From positions 124,001 to 188,000 of the forward strand of contig NZ_JYIX01000036.1 of NCBI RefSeq assembly GCF_000956505.1: a stretch of 64,000 nt of DNA. Reading direction: 5' to 3'. Positions 17,025 through 26,554 of the stretch are shown here, piece after piece (the stretch's first letter is position 1; every line of letters begins with the position of its first letter). A program made the translations under genes and the position numbers. The DNA comes from Microbacterium azadirachtae (lineage in GTDB: Bacteria > Actinomycetota > Actinomycetes > Actinomycetales > Microbacteriaceae). The notes under the pieces were generated by a model that was not told the origin of the DNA, searched no databases, and was given only the letters and a program-made list of their open reading frames with translations.

Positions 17025-18359
17025 ATGCAGACGATCGACCTGAGGGGACGCACCCTCTCCACCGCTGAGATGCTGGCGGCCGTGCCGCGCGCCACTGCCG
17101 CGCGTGCGGAAGCGCTGGCCACGGCCACCGCGATCGTGGAAGACGTGCGTGTGCGCGGCGAGGAGGCGCTGCGCGAGCAGGCCGAGCGTTTCGACCACGT
17201 CGGCGGGCACGCGATCCGGGTGCCGCGAGAGCACATCGACGAGGCGCTCGCCGGCGTCGACCCGCGGGTCCGCGCCGCGCTCGAGGCCGCCATCGACAGG
17301 GTGCGTCAAGGCTCGGCAGCACAGGTTCCCGCGCCGCGCGTGACCGAGATCGGCCCCGGTGCCCGCATCGTGCAGCGCTGGCAGCCGGTCGGTCGGGTCG
17401 GCGTCTACATTCCAGGCGGCAAGGCGCCGCTCGCCTCGAGCGTCGTCATGAACGTCGTTCCCGCACAGGTCGCGGGCGTCGGCAGCATCGCGCTCGCCTC
17501 CCCGCCGCAGTCCGGTGAGGACGGCCGCATCCACCCGACGATCCTGGCCGCCGCAGGCCTGCTCGGGGTGGACGAGGTCTACGCGATCGGCGGCGCGGGC
17601 GCGATCGGCGCCCTCGCCTACGGCGTCGAGGCGATCGGTCTCGAGCCGGTCGACGTCATCTCGGGTCCCGGGAACAACTACGTCGCCTCCGCCAAACGCG
17701 CCGTCGCCGGCGTCGTCGGGACGGACTCCGAGGCCGGGGCGACGGAGATCCTCATCGTCGCGGACGCCGAGGCGGATCCTCGCCTCATCGCCATGGATCT
17801 GATCAGCCAGGCCGAGCACGACGAGCAGGCATCCGCCGTCCTCGTCACCGACTCCGCCGAGCTCGCCGACCGCGTGGCCGTCGAGGTCGCGAACGCCGCG
17901 GCCACGACTCGGCACAGCGTCCGCGTGCAGACCGCCCTGGACGGACCGCAGTCGGCGATCGTGCTGGTCGACGACCGGGCGGCCGCCGTGGCCTTCAGCA
18001 ACGCGTACGCGCCGGAGCACCTCGAGCTGCACCTCGAAGATGCGGAGGAGGCTGCCGCCTCCTTCACGAGCGCGGGTGCCGTGTTCGTCGGAGACCAGAC
18101 GCCGGTGAGCCTGGGCGACTACATGGCCGGAAGCAACCACGTGCTGCCGACCGGGGGACAGGCGCGCTACGCGTCCGGACTCGGGTCCTACACCTTCCTC
18201 CGTCCGCAGCAGGTGATCTCCTACGATCGGGACGCGTTGGCGCGCGCTCGCGACGGTGTCGTCGCGCTCGCCGACGCCGAGGTGCTGCCCGCGCACGGCG
18301 AGGCCGTCGAGGCCCGGTTCACAGCCGCGCCCGAGCCCGCCGCGGCGGCCGGGGCGTAG
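17025..18359 (+). CDS. hisD: Histidinol dehydrogenase, 444 aa
   Basis: Zinc- and NAD-dependent enzyme for the last two steps of histidine synthesis, histidinol to histidine. Typical blocks are present: [20 protein letters not shown], then [15 protein letters not shown] and [30 protein letters not shown] carries zinc ligands and the catalytic region, and [19 protein letters not shown] lies near the end. No other his genes are nearby, so it is split from the rest of the pathway here. Its TAG stop forms the start of the nrdR -10 box. Length is normal. Confidence 0.97.
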   Translation: MQTIDLRGRTLSTAEMLAAVPRATAARAEALATATAIVEDVRVRGEEALREQAERFDHVGGHAIRVPREHIDEALAGVDPRVRAALEAAIDRVRQGSAAQVPAPRVTEIGPGARIVQRWQPVGRVGVYIPGGKAPLASSVVMNVVPAQVAGVGSIALASPPQSGEDGRIHPTILAAAGLLGVDEVYAIGGAGAIGALAYGVEAIGLEPVDVISGPGNNYVASAKRAVAGVVGTDSEAGATEILIVADAEADPRLIAMDLISQAEHDEQASAVLVTDSAELADRVAVEVANAAATTRHSVRVQTALDGPQSAIVLVDDRAAAVAFSNAYAPEHLELHLEDAEEAAASFTSAGAVFVGDQTPVSLGDYMAGSNHVLPTGGQARYASGLGSYTFLRPQQVISYDRDALARARDGVVALADAEVLPAHGEAVEARFTAAPEPAAAAGA

Positions 18360-18362
18360 GCT
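18357..18362 (+). promoter_or_regulatory. -10 box of nrdR fused to the hisD stop codon
   Basis: TAGGCT, in which TAG is the hisD stop, ending 7 nt before the nrdR ATG. Spacing fits leaderless transcription. Confidence 0.5.
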
Positions 18363-18369
18363 TTCTCGA

Positions 18370-18843
18370 ATGCACTGCCCGTTCTGCCGTCATCCGGACT
18401 CCCGCGTCATCGACTCCCGCACGAGCGACGACGGGCTGTCGATCCGCCGGCGCCGTCAGTGCCCGGAGTGCGGGGGCCGGTTCACGACCACCGAGACCGC
18501 GAGCCTGAACGTCATCAAGCGTTCCGGCGTGATGGAGCCGTTCAGCCGCGAGAAGGTGATCTCCGGCGTGCGCAAGGCCTGCCAGGGGCGACCCGTGACC
18601 GAAGCGGATCTCGCGATCCTCGCGCAGCGCGTCGAGGAGGCGGTGCGCCAGACCGGCGTCTCGCAGTTGGACACGAACGAGATCGGCCTCGCGATCCTCG
18701 GCCCGCTCCGGGATCTGGACGAGGTGGCCTACCTCCGTTTCGCGAGCGTCTACCAGGCGTTCGATTCGCTCGAGGACTTCGAGGCGTCGATCGCCGAGCT
18801 GCGCGCCGACCACCGCCGCGCCGCTGCGCAGACCGCGCTCTGA
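18370..18843 (+). CDS. nrdR: Transcriptional repressor NrdR, 157 aa
   Basis: ATP/dATP-sensing repressor of ribonucleotide reductase genes. The N-terminal zinc ribbon has its four cysteines in [15 protein letters not shown] and [14 protein letters not shown]. The ATP-cone follows (about 46-136), starting [23 protein letters not shown] 18370 begins the zinc ribbon exactly. The likely leaderless promoter uses the hisD stop codon. No nrd genes are in the window, so its targets lie elsewhere. Confidence 0.97.
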   Translation: MHCPFCRHPDSRVIDSRTSDDGLSIRRRRQCPECGGRFTTTETASLNVIKRSGVMEPFSREKVISGVRKACQGRPVTEADLAILAQRVEEAVRQTGVSQLDTNEIGLAILGPLRDLDEVAYLRFASVYQAFDSLEDFEASIAELRADHRRAAAQTAL

Positions 18844-18874
18844 GCCGCCGGTCGGATCCATCGCGTCCGACCGG

Positions 18875-18880
18875 TAGCCT
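18875..18880 (+). promoter_or_regulatory. -10 box of leaderless pyrD promoter
   Basis: TAGCCT ending 7 nt before the pyrD ATG at 18888; no ribosome site between. Fits leaderless initiation. Confidence 0.5.
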
Positions 18881-18887
18881 GGCAGGG

Positions 18888-19910
18888 ATGTATGCCCTGC
18901 TCTTCCGCCTCGTCCTCGCGCGCTTCGATCCCGAGTTCGCCCACCATGCCGGCATGGTCGTGGTGCGGATCCTCGGCGTGCCTCCGTTCTCGTGGGCGGC
19001 GCGTGCGCTGACCCGACCGGCCTCCGGCGACGAGGTGCAGGCGCTGGGGCTCACGTTCCCCACCCCCTTCGGCATCGCCGCCGGCTTCGACAAGAACGCG
19101 GTCGGCGTGCGCGGGCTGTCCGCGCTCGGTTTCGGCCACGTCGAGGTCGGCACGATCACCGCCATTCCGCAGCCCGGCAACCTCAAGCCGCGCCTCTTCC
19201 GACTCATTCCGGACCGCGCGGTCGTGAACCGGATGGGCTTCAACAATGCCGGGGCCGAGGCCGCCGAGAAGCGGCTGTGGAAGCTCCGCCGCCGCAGGCC
19301 CTCCGCCGTGATCGGCGTGAACATCGGCAAGAGCCGCGTGGTCGCCGTCGAGGACGCGACCGCCGACTACGTCGCCTCGGCCGTGCGCCTCGCTCCGCTC
19401 GCGGACTACCTGGCGATCAACGTGTCCTCGCCGAACACGCCGGGGCTGCGCGGCCTGCAGGCCGTGGAGACCCTCGCACCGCTGCTGCGCGCGGTGAAGG
19501 CCGCCGCCGGCGCGACTCCGCTCCTGGTGAAGATCGCCCCTGATCTTCCCGACGACGAGGTCACCGCGATCGCGGAGCTCGCGGTCGCCGAAGGGCTGGA
19601 CGGCCTCATCGCGACGAACACGACGATCTCGCGGGAAGGACTGAGCACGGACCCCGCGAAGGTCGCCGCAGCGGGGGAGGGCGGCCTGTCCGGCGCCCCG
19701 CTCAAGGAGCGCTCGCTCGCGGTCCTGCGTCTCGTCCGCGCCGCTGTGCCCGCCGATTTCTGCGTCATCTCCGTGGGAGGGGTCGAGACCGGTGCGGAGG
19801 TGCGGGAGCGGCTCGAGGCCGGTGCCACCCTGGTACAGGGCTACACCGCGTTCCTCTACCGCGGACCGTTCTGGGCGCGCCAGATCCGCGCCGGGCTGCG
19901 CACCCGCTGA
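18888..19910 (+). CDS. pyrD: Quinone-dependent dihydroorotate dehydrogenase, 340 aa
   Basis: Class 2, membrane-associated enzyme of pyrimidine synthesis that passes electrons to the quinone pool. The N-terminal helix extension (about 1-40, YALLFRLVLARFDPEFAHHA) marks class 2. The FMN-binding barrel starts TFPTPFGIAAGFDKNAVGV. NVSSPNTPGLRGLQ holds the catalytic serine region, and ISVGGVETGAE with GATLVQGYTAFLYRGP binds the FMN phosphate. It ends before a strong terminator and has its own leaderless-type promoter. Confidence 0.96.
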   Translation: MYALLFRLVLARFDPEFAHHAGMVVVRILGVPPFSWAARALTRPASGDEVQALGLTFPTPFGIAAGFDKNAVGVRGLSALGFGHVEVGTITAIPQPGNLKPRLFRLIPDRAVVNRMGFNNAGAEAAEKRLWKLRRRRPSAVIGVNIGKSRVVAVEDATADYVASAVRLAPLADYLAINVSSPNTPGLRGLQAVETLAPLLRAVKAAAGATPLLVKIAPDLPDDEVTAIAELAVAEGLDGLIATNTTISREGLSTDPAKVAAAGEGGLSGAPLKERSLAVLRLVRAAVPADFCVISVGGVETGAEVRERLEAGATLVQGYTAFLYRGPFWARQIRAGLRTR

Positions 19911-19920
19911 CCTGCATACG

Positions 19921-19965
19921 ACGAGAAAGGTCCCGGGCGCTCGCTGCGCACCGGGACCTTCTCGT
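19921..19965. terminator. Terminator between pyrD and the DUF3043 gene
   Basis: ACGAGAAAGGTCCCGG (19921-19936) pairs with CCGGGACCTTCTCGT (19951-19965), with one bulged A. That makes a 15-bp stem with a 14-nt loop between convergent genes, usable from both sides. Confidence 0.8.
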
Positions 19966-19983
19966 CTGTCAGGGGGATCCGGA

Positions 19984-20544
19984 TCAGTCCGGGTACTGCC
20001 CGCGCTTGACCTGGGGCTTCGGCAGGCGCATGAAGCGCATCTGCAGCGACCGCATGGCGGCGTACCAGGCGAGACCGCGCTCGCGCTTGTCCTTGCCGTA
20101 CTTCTCGGCGATGCGGCGGTTCACCCGGATGCCGAGGAACACCATGTCGATGACCGCGATCGCGATGAAGCCCCACAGGCCGATGAACGCCCAGTAGGCG
20201 ACCAGCGTGTTCGGGATCAGCGAGACGACGATCACGACGACCATGAGGGCCATGATCCACTCGCTGACGTGCCAGCCGGCGTCGACGTAGTCGCGCACCC
20301 AGCGGCGCTGAGGGCCGCGGTCGCGGACGGGGAGGTACTTCTCCTCGCCGTTGGCCATGCCGATGCGCTGCCGGTCCTGGCGCTGACGCAGGTCGGCGCG
20401 CGCCTGGGCCTTGGCCTCCTTGGTGTCCGGCACGAGCGGCCGGCGACGGGCGGCCTCCTGCTCCGCGCGCGTCGGCGTGCGGCGTCCCTTGCCGCTCGCG
20501 TCGGCCGAGGAGTCCTCTGGTGCGGGGGTGGGAGTGCTGGGCAC
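19984..20544 (-). CDS. DUF3043-family membrane protein, 186 aa
   Basis: Actinobacterial conserved protein of unknown function. The highly charged N-terminal half has RRTPTRAEQEAARRRPLVPD and KEAKAQARADLRQRQDRQR, typical of DUF3043. After KYLPVRDRGPQRRWVRDYVD come two membrane helices (about 95-113 and 117-138), then a basic tail including RRIAEKYGKDKRERGLAWY. Both ends probably face the cytoplasm. It is divergent from the M20 peptidase gene with a 53-bp shared promoter region. Confidence 0.88.
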   Translation of the reverse strand: MPSTPTPAPEDSSADASGKGRRTPTRAEQEAARRRPLVPDTKEAKAQARADLRQRQDRQRIGMANGEEKYLPVRDRGPQRRWVRDYVDAGWHVSEWIMALMVVVIVVSLIPNTLVAYWAFIGLWGFIAIAVIDMVFLGIRVNRRIAEKYGKDKRERGLAWYAAMRSLQMRFMRLPKPQVKRGQYPD

Positions 20545-20584
20545 GAAGGCTCCTGAAGTCGAGAGACGGGAAACGGGTGTTCTC

Positions 20585-20590
20585 TAAGAT
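20585..20590 (+). promoter_or_regulatory. -10 box of leaderless peptidase promoter
   Basis: TAAGAT ending 7 nt before the ATG at 20598, in an AT-richer stretch between divergent genes. No ribosome site. Confidence 0.55.
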
Positions 20591-20597
20591 TACCTGC

Positions 20598-22013
20598 ATG
20601 ACTTCTCCCTCCTTCTCGGTCACCGCCCCCGGTGACGTCGAAGCCGCCGTCACCGCCGCCGTGAGCACCGGGATCCCCGCCGCCCTCAGCGATCTCGGCA
20701 CCCTGGTGCGCATCCCGGGGATCGCATGGCCCGCCTTCGATCAGACCCAGCTGGTGCGCAGCGCCGCAGCGGTCGCCGAGCTCGCCGAGGGGACGGGAGT
20801 GTTCGACAGCGTGCGCGTGCTGCGAGCGGCGATCCCCGGCACCGACGAAGTCGGACAGCCCGCCATCCTGGCTCGCAGGGCCGCGCGCAACGGCAAGCCC
20901 ACGATCCTGCTCTACGCGCACCACGACGTGCAGCCCCCGGGGGCGGACGAGCTGTGGGAGACCCCGCCGTTCGAGCCGACCGTCCGCGACGGCCGGCTGT
21001 ACGGCCGCGGGGCCGCCGACGACAAGGCGGGGATCATGGCGCACATCGCGTCCATCCGCGCGGTCGCTGAGGCGCTGGGCGACGACCTGGACCTTGGCAT
21101 CGCGATGTTCATCGAAGGCGAGGAGGAGTACGGATCCCGCTCCTTCGCGCAGTTCCTCACAGACAATGAGGACGCGCTGCGCGCCGACGCGATCGTGGTC
21201 GCGGACTCGGGCAACTGGGACTCTGACACGCCAGGGCTCACGGTCTCGCTGCGCGGCGCGGTGCGTTTCACCCTCACCGTGCGCACGCTCGACCACGCCT
21301 CGCACTCCGGCATGTTCGGGGGAGCGGTGCCCGACGCCATGCTCGCGACCATCCGCCTTCTGAACACGCTGTGGGACGAGAACGGATCCGTCGCGGTCGA
21401 GGGGCTGACCGTACGCGACGCCGCCACGCCCGAGTACAGCGAGGAGACGCTGCGCGACGAGACGGGGCTGCTGCCAGGGGTGTCGCCCATCGGCGACGGC
21501 ACGATCCTCAGCCGCATCTGGAACAAGCCGTCCGTGACGGTGATCGGCGTCGACGCCACGTCCGTCGCGGCGGCTTCCAACACCCTCTCGCCCGAGGCCA
21601 CCGTCGTGCTCAGCTGCCGCATCGCGCCGGGGCAGAGCGCGGACGACGCGTACGCCGCACTGCAGGCGCACCTGCGGGCGCACGTGCCTTTCGGCGCTGA
21701 GCTCTCCTTCTCCGACGTCGATCTCGGCAACCCCTTCCTGGTCGACACCAGCGGGTGGGCCGTCGGCCTGGTGCGCGGCGCGATGGCGGACGGCTACGGC
21801 ACGGCGCCGGTCGATCTCGGCATCGGCGGATCCATCCCGTTCATCGCGGACCTGGTGGAGCGATTCCCCGGCGCCGAGATCCTCGTGACCGGGGTGGAGG
21901 ACCCGCACTCGCGGGCGCACAGCCCCAACGAGTCGCTGCACCTGGACACGTTCCGCCACGCCGTGGCGACCGAGGCGCTGCTGCTCACTCGGATGAACGA
22001 GATCACCCTCTGA
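20598..22013 (+). CDS. M20-family dipeptidase/metallopeptidase, 471 aa
   Basis: Cytosolic zinc peptidase, probably acting on dipeptides. First metal ligands are in LLYAHHDVQPPGADELW. The bridging aspartate lies in LYGRGAADDKAGIMAH, the general-base and ligand glutamates in FIEGEEEYGS. The lid (dimerisation) domain covers about 210-370. A C-terminal histidine ligand lies in DPHSRAHSPNESL. The ATG follows TAAGAT by 7 nt. It could also be annotated as a Cys-Gly or beta-Ala-His dipeptidase; substrate cannot be chosen from sequence. Confidence 0.92.
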   Translation: MTSPSFSVTAPGDVEAAVTAAVSTGIPAALSDLGTLVRIPGIAWPAFDQTQLVRSAAAVAELAEGTGVFDSVRVLRAAIPGTDEVGQPAILARRAARNGKPTILLYAHHDVQPPGADELWETPPFEPTVRDGRLYGRGAADDKAGIMAHIASIRAVAEALGDDLDLGIAMFIEGEEEYGSRSFAQFLTDNEDALRADAIVVADSGNWDSDTPGLTVSLRGAVRFTLTVRTLDHASHSGMFGGAVPDAMLATIRLLNTLWDENGSVAVEGLTVRDAATPEYSEETLRDETGLLPGVSPIGDGTILSRIWNKPSVTVIGVDATSVAAASNTLSPEATVVLSCRIAPGQSADDAYAALQAHLRAHVPFGAELSFSDVDLGNPFLVDTSGWAVGLVRGAMADGYGTAPVDLGIGGSIPFIADLVERFPGAEILVTGVEDPHSRAHSPNESLHLDTFRHAVATEALLLTRMNEITL

Positions 22014-22079
22014 CGACCCGGAGTGCATCGAGACGCGGTCGTGACCGGCCGTGATCGATGCCCTGCGCGTGCGCGGCGG

Positions 22080-22085
22080 TAGACT
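22080..22085 (+). promoter_or_regulatory. Candidate -10 box for the erpA-type gene
   Basis: TAGACT about 46 nt before the ATG at 22132, giving a ~40-nt leader with an AAGGAG ribosome site. No clear -35. Confidence 0.45.
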
Positions 22086-22131
22086 CGACTGACGGAAACC
22101 GTGCCTGGCCACGGCCGATCCAAGGAGCGAC

Positions 22132-22494
22132 ATGAGCGACATCACCCTCACCCCCGAGACCACCGCCGCGCACGGCGTGAAGCTCACCGACGCCGCAGCG
22201 GCGAAGGTTAAGAGCCTGCTGGAGCAGGAGGGCCGCGACGACCTGCGCCTGCGCGTCGCCGTGCAGCCCGGAGGCTGCTCGGGCCTGATCTACCAGCTCT
22301 ACTTCGACGAGCGCTATCTCGAAGGCGACGAGACCGTCGACTTCGACGGCGTCGAGGTGATCATCGACAACATGAGCGTGCCGTATCTCGACGGTGCGGC
22401 GATCGACTTCAAGGACACCATCTCGGAGCAGGGATTCACGATCGACAACCCCAATGCGCAGGGCTCCTGCGCGTGCGGCGACAGCTTCCACTGA
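22132..22494 (+). CDS. erpA: Iron-sulfur cluster insertion protein (ErpA/IscA type), 120 aa
   Basis: A-type carrier that delivers Fe-S clusters to apo-proteins. The three ligand cysteines are present: C49 in QPGGCSGL, and C113 and C115 in GSCACGDSF. Total length and the LYFDERYLEGDE segment fit the family. It lies directly upstream of ctaC, an arrangement common in actinobacteria. The Rieske protein QcrA encoded 7 kb away is one plausible client. The symbol is by family; IscA and ErpA are hard to separate by sequence alone. Confidence 0.9.
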   Translation: MSDITLTPETTAAHGVKLTDAAAAKVKSLLEQEGRDDLRLRVAVQPGGCSGLIYQLYFDERYLEGDETVDFDGVEVIIDNMSVPYLDGAAIDFKDTISEQGFTIDNPNAQGSCACGDSFH

Positions 22495-22522
22495 CCCGCA
22501 GAATTCCCCTCTCCCACCCCTG

Positions 22523-22553
22523 CGCCATCCACGCCGAACCTGCGTGGATGGCG
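22523..22553 (+). terminator. Terminator after the erpA-type gene
   Basis: Perfect 12-bp stem CGCCATCCACGC (22523-22534) and GCGTGGATGGCG (22542-22553), 7-nt loop, 29 nt past the stop codon. No U-tract. Confidence 0.7.
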
Positions 22554-22616
22554 TGAATCGGGTGTGAGCTTGCCCTAGACTGGGGTAGCCCACGTCCGTG
22601 ATCTGAAAGGTGCATC

Positions 22617-23516
22617 GTGCCCTCGAAACGCCGCCTTCGTTGGGCCGCACTCCCCTTGGGAGTTGCGGCAGCCGTGGCCCTCGCGGGATGCTCTCCCACC
22701 GAGCTCCACGGATTCCTTCCGGGCTTCGTAGCCGATGGCACACCCGCCACCAACCAGACCGATCGCGTCGCCGCGCTCTGGGTCAACTCGTGGATCGTCC
22801 TGCTCATCGTCGGCCTCATCACCTGGGGTCTGATGGGCTGGGCCGCGATCGCCTACCGCCGCCGCAAGGGCCAGACCGGCCTCCCGGTGCAGCTGCGCTA
22901 CAACATGCCGCTCGAGATCTTCTACACGATCGTCCCGCTGATCCTGATCTTCGGAATGTTCGCCTTCACGGCGCGTGATCAGACGATCATCGAGACGCAG
23001 TACGACAAGCCCGATGTGGAGGTCACCGCGATCGGCAAGCAGTGGGCCTGGGACTTCCAGTACGACGGCAAGGAGAAGGACAACTCCGACGCCGTGTGGA
23101 CCATGGGTGTCCAGGCGCAGCCCGACAAGGCGGGCAACATCGATCAGTCGGCTCTGCCGACCCTGTACCTGCCGGTCAACAAGACGGTCAAGATCAACCT
23201 GCAGTCGCGCGACGTGATCCACTCGTTCTGGATCATCGACTTCCTGTACAAGAAGGACATGTACATCGGCAAGGACAACTCGTGGTCCTTCACGCCGACC
23301 CGCGAGGGCACCTACCAGGGCAAGTGCGCAGAGCTCTGCGGCGAGTACCACTCGATGATGCTCTTCAACGTGAAGGTCGTCAGCGACGCTGACTACCAGA
23401 CGTACCTCGCCAAGCTCAAGGACGAGGGCAACACGGGTGACATCACCGATGCCTACAACCGCCTGACCAACTACCCCGGCACCGGCAAGCCCACGACCGA
23501 CTCGGAAGCGAAGTAA
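22617..23516 (+). CDS. ctaC: Cytochrome c oxidase subunit II (aa3 type), 299 aa
   Basis: Electron-entry subunit of the aa3 oxidase. A lipoprotein signal ends VALAGC with the lipidated C25, a substrate for LspA. Two membrane helices follow (about 60-82 and 103-122). The periplasm-side cupredoxin domain carries the CuA ligands in [13 protein letters not shown] plus a histidine in [11 protein letters not shown] start fits the signal peptide. ctaD starts 5 nt after its stop. In actinobacteria the oxidase forms a supercomplex with the QcrCAB encoded on the other strand. Confidence 0.97.
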   Translation: MPSKRRLRWAALPLGVAAAVALAGCSPTELHGFLPGFVADGTPATNQTDRVAALWVNSWIVLLIVGLITWGLMGWAAIAYRRRKGQTGLPVQLRYNMPLEIFYTIVPLILIFGMFAFTARDQTIIETQYDKPDVEVTAIGKQWAWDFQYDGKEKDNSDAVWTMGVQAQPDKAGNIDQSALPTLYLPVNKTVKINLQSRDVIHSFWIIDFLYKKDMYIGKDNSWSFTPTREGTYQGKCAELCGEYHSMMLFNVKVVSDADYQTYLAKLKDEGNTGDITDAYNRLTNYPGTGKPTTDSEAK

Positions 23517-23521
23517 GCAGA

Positions 23522-25249
23522 ATGACGAGCACTCTTCCCGACACGTCAGAGGTCGGCGCGCGTCCGACGACGATCCCGCCGCGCCAGGCGGCCCTGCTCA
23601 GCTCGACCCGCGTCGAGCAGAAGGGCAACATCGTCGTCAAGTGGATCACCTCCACCGACCACAAGACGATCGGATACATGTATCTGATCGCCTCGGTGCT
23701 GTTCTTCCTCCTCGGCGGCGTGATGGCTCTCATCATCCGCGCCGAGCTCTTCTCGCCGGGCATGCAGATCATCCCGACGAAGGAGCAGTACAACCAGCTC
23801 TTCACGATGCACGGCACGATCATGCTGCTGATGTTCGCGACCCCGCTGTTCGCGGGCTTCGCGAACGCGATCCTGCCGCTGCAGATCGGCGCCCCCGACG
23901 TCGCATTCCCGCGTCTGAACGCCTTCGCGTTCTGGCTCTTCCTGTTCGGCTCCACGATCGCGGTCGCCGGCTTCCTCACCCCGCAGGGCGCCGCCTCGTT
24001 CGGCTGGTTCGCCTATCAGCCGCTCGCGAGCGCCTCGTTCACTCCCGGCGCCGGCGGAAACCTGTGGATGCTCGGCCTCGGCATGTCCGGTTTCGGAACG
24101 ATCCTCGGTGCGGTCAACTTCATCACCACGATCATCACGATGCGCGCTCCTGGCATGACCATGTGGCGCATGCCGATCTTCTCGTGGAACACGCTGATCA
24201 CGAGCCTGCTGATCCTGATGGCGTTCCCGGTCCTGGCCGCGGCCATGCTGGCCGCCGCCGCCGACCGCGTGCTCGGCGCGCACATCTACGACCCGGCCAA
24301 CGGCGGCGTGCTCCTCTGGCAGCACCTGTTCTGGTTCTTCGGCCACCCCGAGGTCTACATCATCGCGCTGCCGTTCTTCGGCATCGTCTCTGAGATCTTC
24401 CCGGTGTTCAGCCGCAAGCCGATCTTCGGATACAAGACCCTCGTCTACGCGACGATCGCGATCGCCGCGCTGTCGGTGGCCGTGTGGGCGCACCACATGT
24501 ACGTGACCGGCGGTGTCCTGCTGCCGTTCTTCGCGCTCATGACCATGCTCATCGCGGTTCCGACCGGCGTGAAGATCTTCAACTGGATCGGCACGCTCTG
24601 GCGAGGATCCGTGACCTTCGAGACACCCATGGTGTTCGCGCTGGGCTTCCTGGTCTCGTTCGTCTTCGGTGGTCTGACCGGTGTCATCCTGGCCTCCCCG
24701 CCGCTGGACTTCTTCCTCTCCGACTCGTACTTCGTCGTCGCGCACTTCCACTACGTGGTGTTCGGCACGGTGGTGTTCGCCATGTTCGCGGGCTTCTACT
24801 TCTGGTGGCCGAAGTGGACCGGCCGGATGCTCAACGAGCGTCTCGGCTACGTGCACTTCTGGATGCTGTTCATCGGCTTCCACATGACGTTCCTCATCCA
24901 GCACTGGCTGGGCGTCGACGGCATGCCGCGTCGTTACGCCGACTACTCGGCCTACGACAACTGGGCCTGGGAGAACCAGGTCTCCACGATCGGCGCCATC
25001 ATCCTCGGCGCGTCGATGCTGCCGTTCTTCCTGAACGTGTGGCTGACCGCGCGCAAGGCGCCGAAGGTCACCGTGAACGACCCGTGGGGCTACGGCGCTT
25101 CGCTCGAGTGGGCCACGTCGTGCCCGCCGCCGCGCCACAACTTCACGTCGATCCCGCGGATCCGCAGCGAGCGTCCGGCATTCGACCTCAATCACCCGGA
25201 GGCCGCAGAGCACCCGGTTGCCGCGGCCGCCGACGGAAAGGCCCACTGA
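23522..25249 (+). CDS. ctaD: Cytochrome c oxidase subunit I (aa3 type), 575 aa
   Basis: Catalytic core of the haem-copper oxidase, with about 12 membrane helices. Visible residues include the haem a ligand in [15 protein letters not shown], the CuB-Tyr site [14 protein letters not shown], the CuB histidines in VWAHHMYV, and the haem histidines in [17 protein letters not shown]. These mark a proton-pumping A-family enzyme. ATG 5 nt after ctaC; ctaF follows 3 nt after the stop, so the three form one operon. Confidence 0.98.
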   Translation: MTSTLPDTSEVGARPTTIPPRQAALLSSTRVEQKGNIVVKWITSTDHKTIGYMYLIASVLFFLLGGVMALIIRAELFSPGMQIIPTKEQYNQLFTMHGTIMLLMFATPLFAGFANAILPLQIGAPDVAFPRLNAFAFWLFLFGSTIAVAGFLTPQGAASFGWFAYQPLASASFTPGAGGNLWMLGLGMSGFGTILGAVNFITTIITMRAPGMTMWRMPIFSWNTLITSLLILMAFPVLAAAMLAAAADRVLGAHIYDPANGGVLLWQHLFWFFGHPEVYIIALPFFGIVSEIFPVFSRKPIFGYKTLVYATIAIAALSVAVWAHHMYVTGGVLLPFFALMTMLIAVPTGVKIFNWIGTLWRGSVTFETPMVFALGFLVSFVFGGLTGVILASPPLDFFLSDSYFVVAHFHYVVFGTVVFAMFAGFYFWWPKWTGRMLNERLGYVHFWMLFIGFHMTFLIQHWLGVDGMPRRYADYSAYDNWAWENQVSTIGAIILGASMLPFFLNVWLTARKAPKVTVNDPWGYGASLEWATSCPPPRHNFTSIPRIRSERPAFDLNHPEAAEHPVAAAADGKAH

Positions 25250-25252
25250 CCC

Positions 25253-25687
25253 ATGCGCGACAACATCGTTCTCTGGTGGATCCTCACCGGATTCTTCGCC
25301 CTCGTGGGCGTGATCTACACGGTCTGGAACCTGGTGGCGCACGCCGGTGAGCCGCCCGTGAGGGCCATCGAGTGGGTCGGCACCGTCGCGCTGTTCTTCG
25401 CTGCCTTCATGGCCGCGATGATCGCGTTCTACCTGGACCGCACGCACAAGGCCCAGGGAGGCAGCCTCCCCGAGGACATCCTCACGAGCGACATCGATGA
25501 CGGCGACCCCGAGCTCGGCGAGTTCAGCCCCTGGTCCTGGTGGCCGATCGTGCTCGCCGGAGCCGCTGCCGTCGGGATGATCGCACTGGCCGTGGGAGTC
25601 TTCCTCTTCCCGGTCGCGCTGGCCATCTTCGTGGTCGCGATCGTCGGCTGGGTGTACGAGTACTACCGCGGTCATTTCGCCCGCTGA
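25253..25687 (+). CDS. ctaF: Cytochrome c oxidase subunit IV (actinobacterial), 144 aa
   Basis: Small accessory subunit of actinobacterial aa3 oxidases. Four membrane helices are predicted: about 5-27, 40-60, 98-116 and 116-136. A hydrophilic loop between the second and third carries the conserved DRTHKAQGG and WSWWPIVLAG segments. Directly downstream of ctaD and closed by a strong terminator, it ends the ctaCDF operon. Confidence 0.92.
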   Translation: MRDNIVLWWILTGFFALVGVIYTVWNLVAHAGEPPVRAIEWVGTVALFFAAFMAAMIAFYLDRTHKAQGGSLPEDILTSDIDDGDPELGEFSPWSWWPIVLAGAAAVGMIALAVGVFLFPVALAIFVVAIVGWVYEYYRGHFAR

Positions 25688-25696
25688 GTTCTTCTC

Positions 25697-25732
25697 ACGA
25701 GGCCCCTGGAGCTCTTGCTCCAGGGGCCTCGT
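25697..25732 (+). terminator. Terminator of the ctaCDF operon
   Basis: Perfect 16-bp stem ACGAGGCCCCTGGAGC (25697-25712) with 4-nt loop TCTT and GCTCCAGGGGCCTCGT (25717-25732), 10 nt past the ctaF stop. Confidence 0.85.
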
Positions 25733-25853
25733 CGTCGCCTGAGGGCTGCTCACCCGGCACTGACTCACGGCGCAGAGACGCCGCATGACGTACGCTGATG
25801 GCAGGCTCGGAGGCCGACCGCCCCGTGTTGGCTGCCGCGCAAGGAGGAACGTG

Positions 25854-26054
25854 ATGGGCGTGGTATTCCCGGAGGGGACGGTTTCCGTCACGACCGCGAA
25901 CGGCGACACCGTCCTCCTGCGCATCTGCGATCTGTGCGGTGCGGCCGTCGTCGAGGCCGACGGCACCGACCTCGCGTTCCACAAGCGCTGGCATCGGACC
26001 ACCGGGTCCGGCAACTGGGTCGACCCCGGGACCGGTCGCCTGCACCGTTCCTAG
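25854..26054 (+). CDS. 66-aa protein with C2H2-like zinc-binding pattern
   Basis: No family recognised. The protein has C25 and C28 in RICDLCGAAV and H43 and H47 in AFHKRWHRTT. The pattern C-x2-C-x14-H-x3-H is close to a classical C2H2 zinc finger (x12 in the middle). ATG 25854 is chosen because AAGGAGG (25841-25847) sits 6 nt before it; GTG 25851 is too close. It lies alone between the ctaF terminator and a convergent rhodanese gene. The basic residues around the histidines would allow nucleic-acid contact, but that is only inference. Confidence 0.75.
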   Translation: MGVVFPEGTVSVTTANGDTVLLRICDLCGAAVVEADGTDLAFHKRWHRTTGSGNWVDPGTGRLHRS

Positions 26055-26062
26055 ATGCCGTG

Positions 26063-26482
26063 TCAGGCGTTGGCGCGGATGCGCGGGACGCCAGTGAGAG
26101 GATCCACCGGTCGGCGATGCACGCCGTCGGCGTTCTCGACGGGGTAGCCCTCGCGCACCCAGTACTCGAAGCCGCCGATCATGAGCTTCACGTCGTAGCC
26201 GAGCTTGGCGAACTCCAGGGCGCCTTTGTCGGCCGCATTGCAGCCGGGGCTCCAGCAGTAGACGACCACGGGCGTGCCCTGGAGGATCTCCAGCGGCGCC
26301 CTCGCGGCGATCTCGCTGTAGTGCATGTGGATCGCGTCGACGATGCGACCCTGGGCCCACGCCTCGTCGCTGCGGACATCGACGACGGCGACCTCCTGGC
26401 CGGCCTTGCGGGCGGCATGCACGTCGCTCGCATCGGTCTCGTGGGCGAGCTTGGCGGAGAAGTGGTCCACGGCTGAGGTCAT
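26063..26482 (-). CDS. Rhodanese-like sulfurtransferase, 139 aa
   Basis: Single-domain rhodanese. The fold is marked by VAVVDVRSDEAWAQGRI at about 31-47. The active-site loop is VVVYCWSPGCNAADK with catalytic C76 and a second cysteine, C81. IGGFEYWVREGYPVEN is the conserved end. The loop C-W-S-P-G-C-N is typical of stand-alone persulfide carriers. ATG 26482 is 6 nt after TAACCT on the minus strand, which suggests a leaderless message. It lies between the two halves of the respiratory cluster. Confidence 0.9.
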   Translation of the reverse strand: MTSAVDHFSAKLAHETDASDVHAARKAGQEVAVVDVRSDEAWAQGRIVDAIHMHYSEIAARAPLEILQGTPVVVYCWSPGCNAADKGALEFAKLGYDVKLMIGGFEYWVREGYPVENADGVHRRPVDPLTGVPRIRANA

Positions 26483-26554
26483 CTGGCCAGGTTACTGGCT
26501 CTTCGCGAACCAGGGTGTACTACAGGTACACGCTGATCAGGTCGTCGAGGGATA

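Noticed and set aside
15465..18296. 943-codon minus-strand open frame across the acidic-tail gene and hisD
   Set aside because: Shadow frame: repetitive Arg/Asp/Gly/Val composition and no motif; HisD on the plus strand is unambiguous.
23546..26014. 822-codon minus-strand open frame across ctaD and ctaF
   Set aside because: Shadow of two well-conserved oxidase genes; its product is an implausible His/Glu/Arg-rich polymer.
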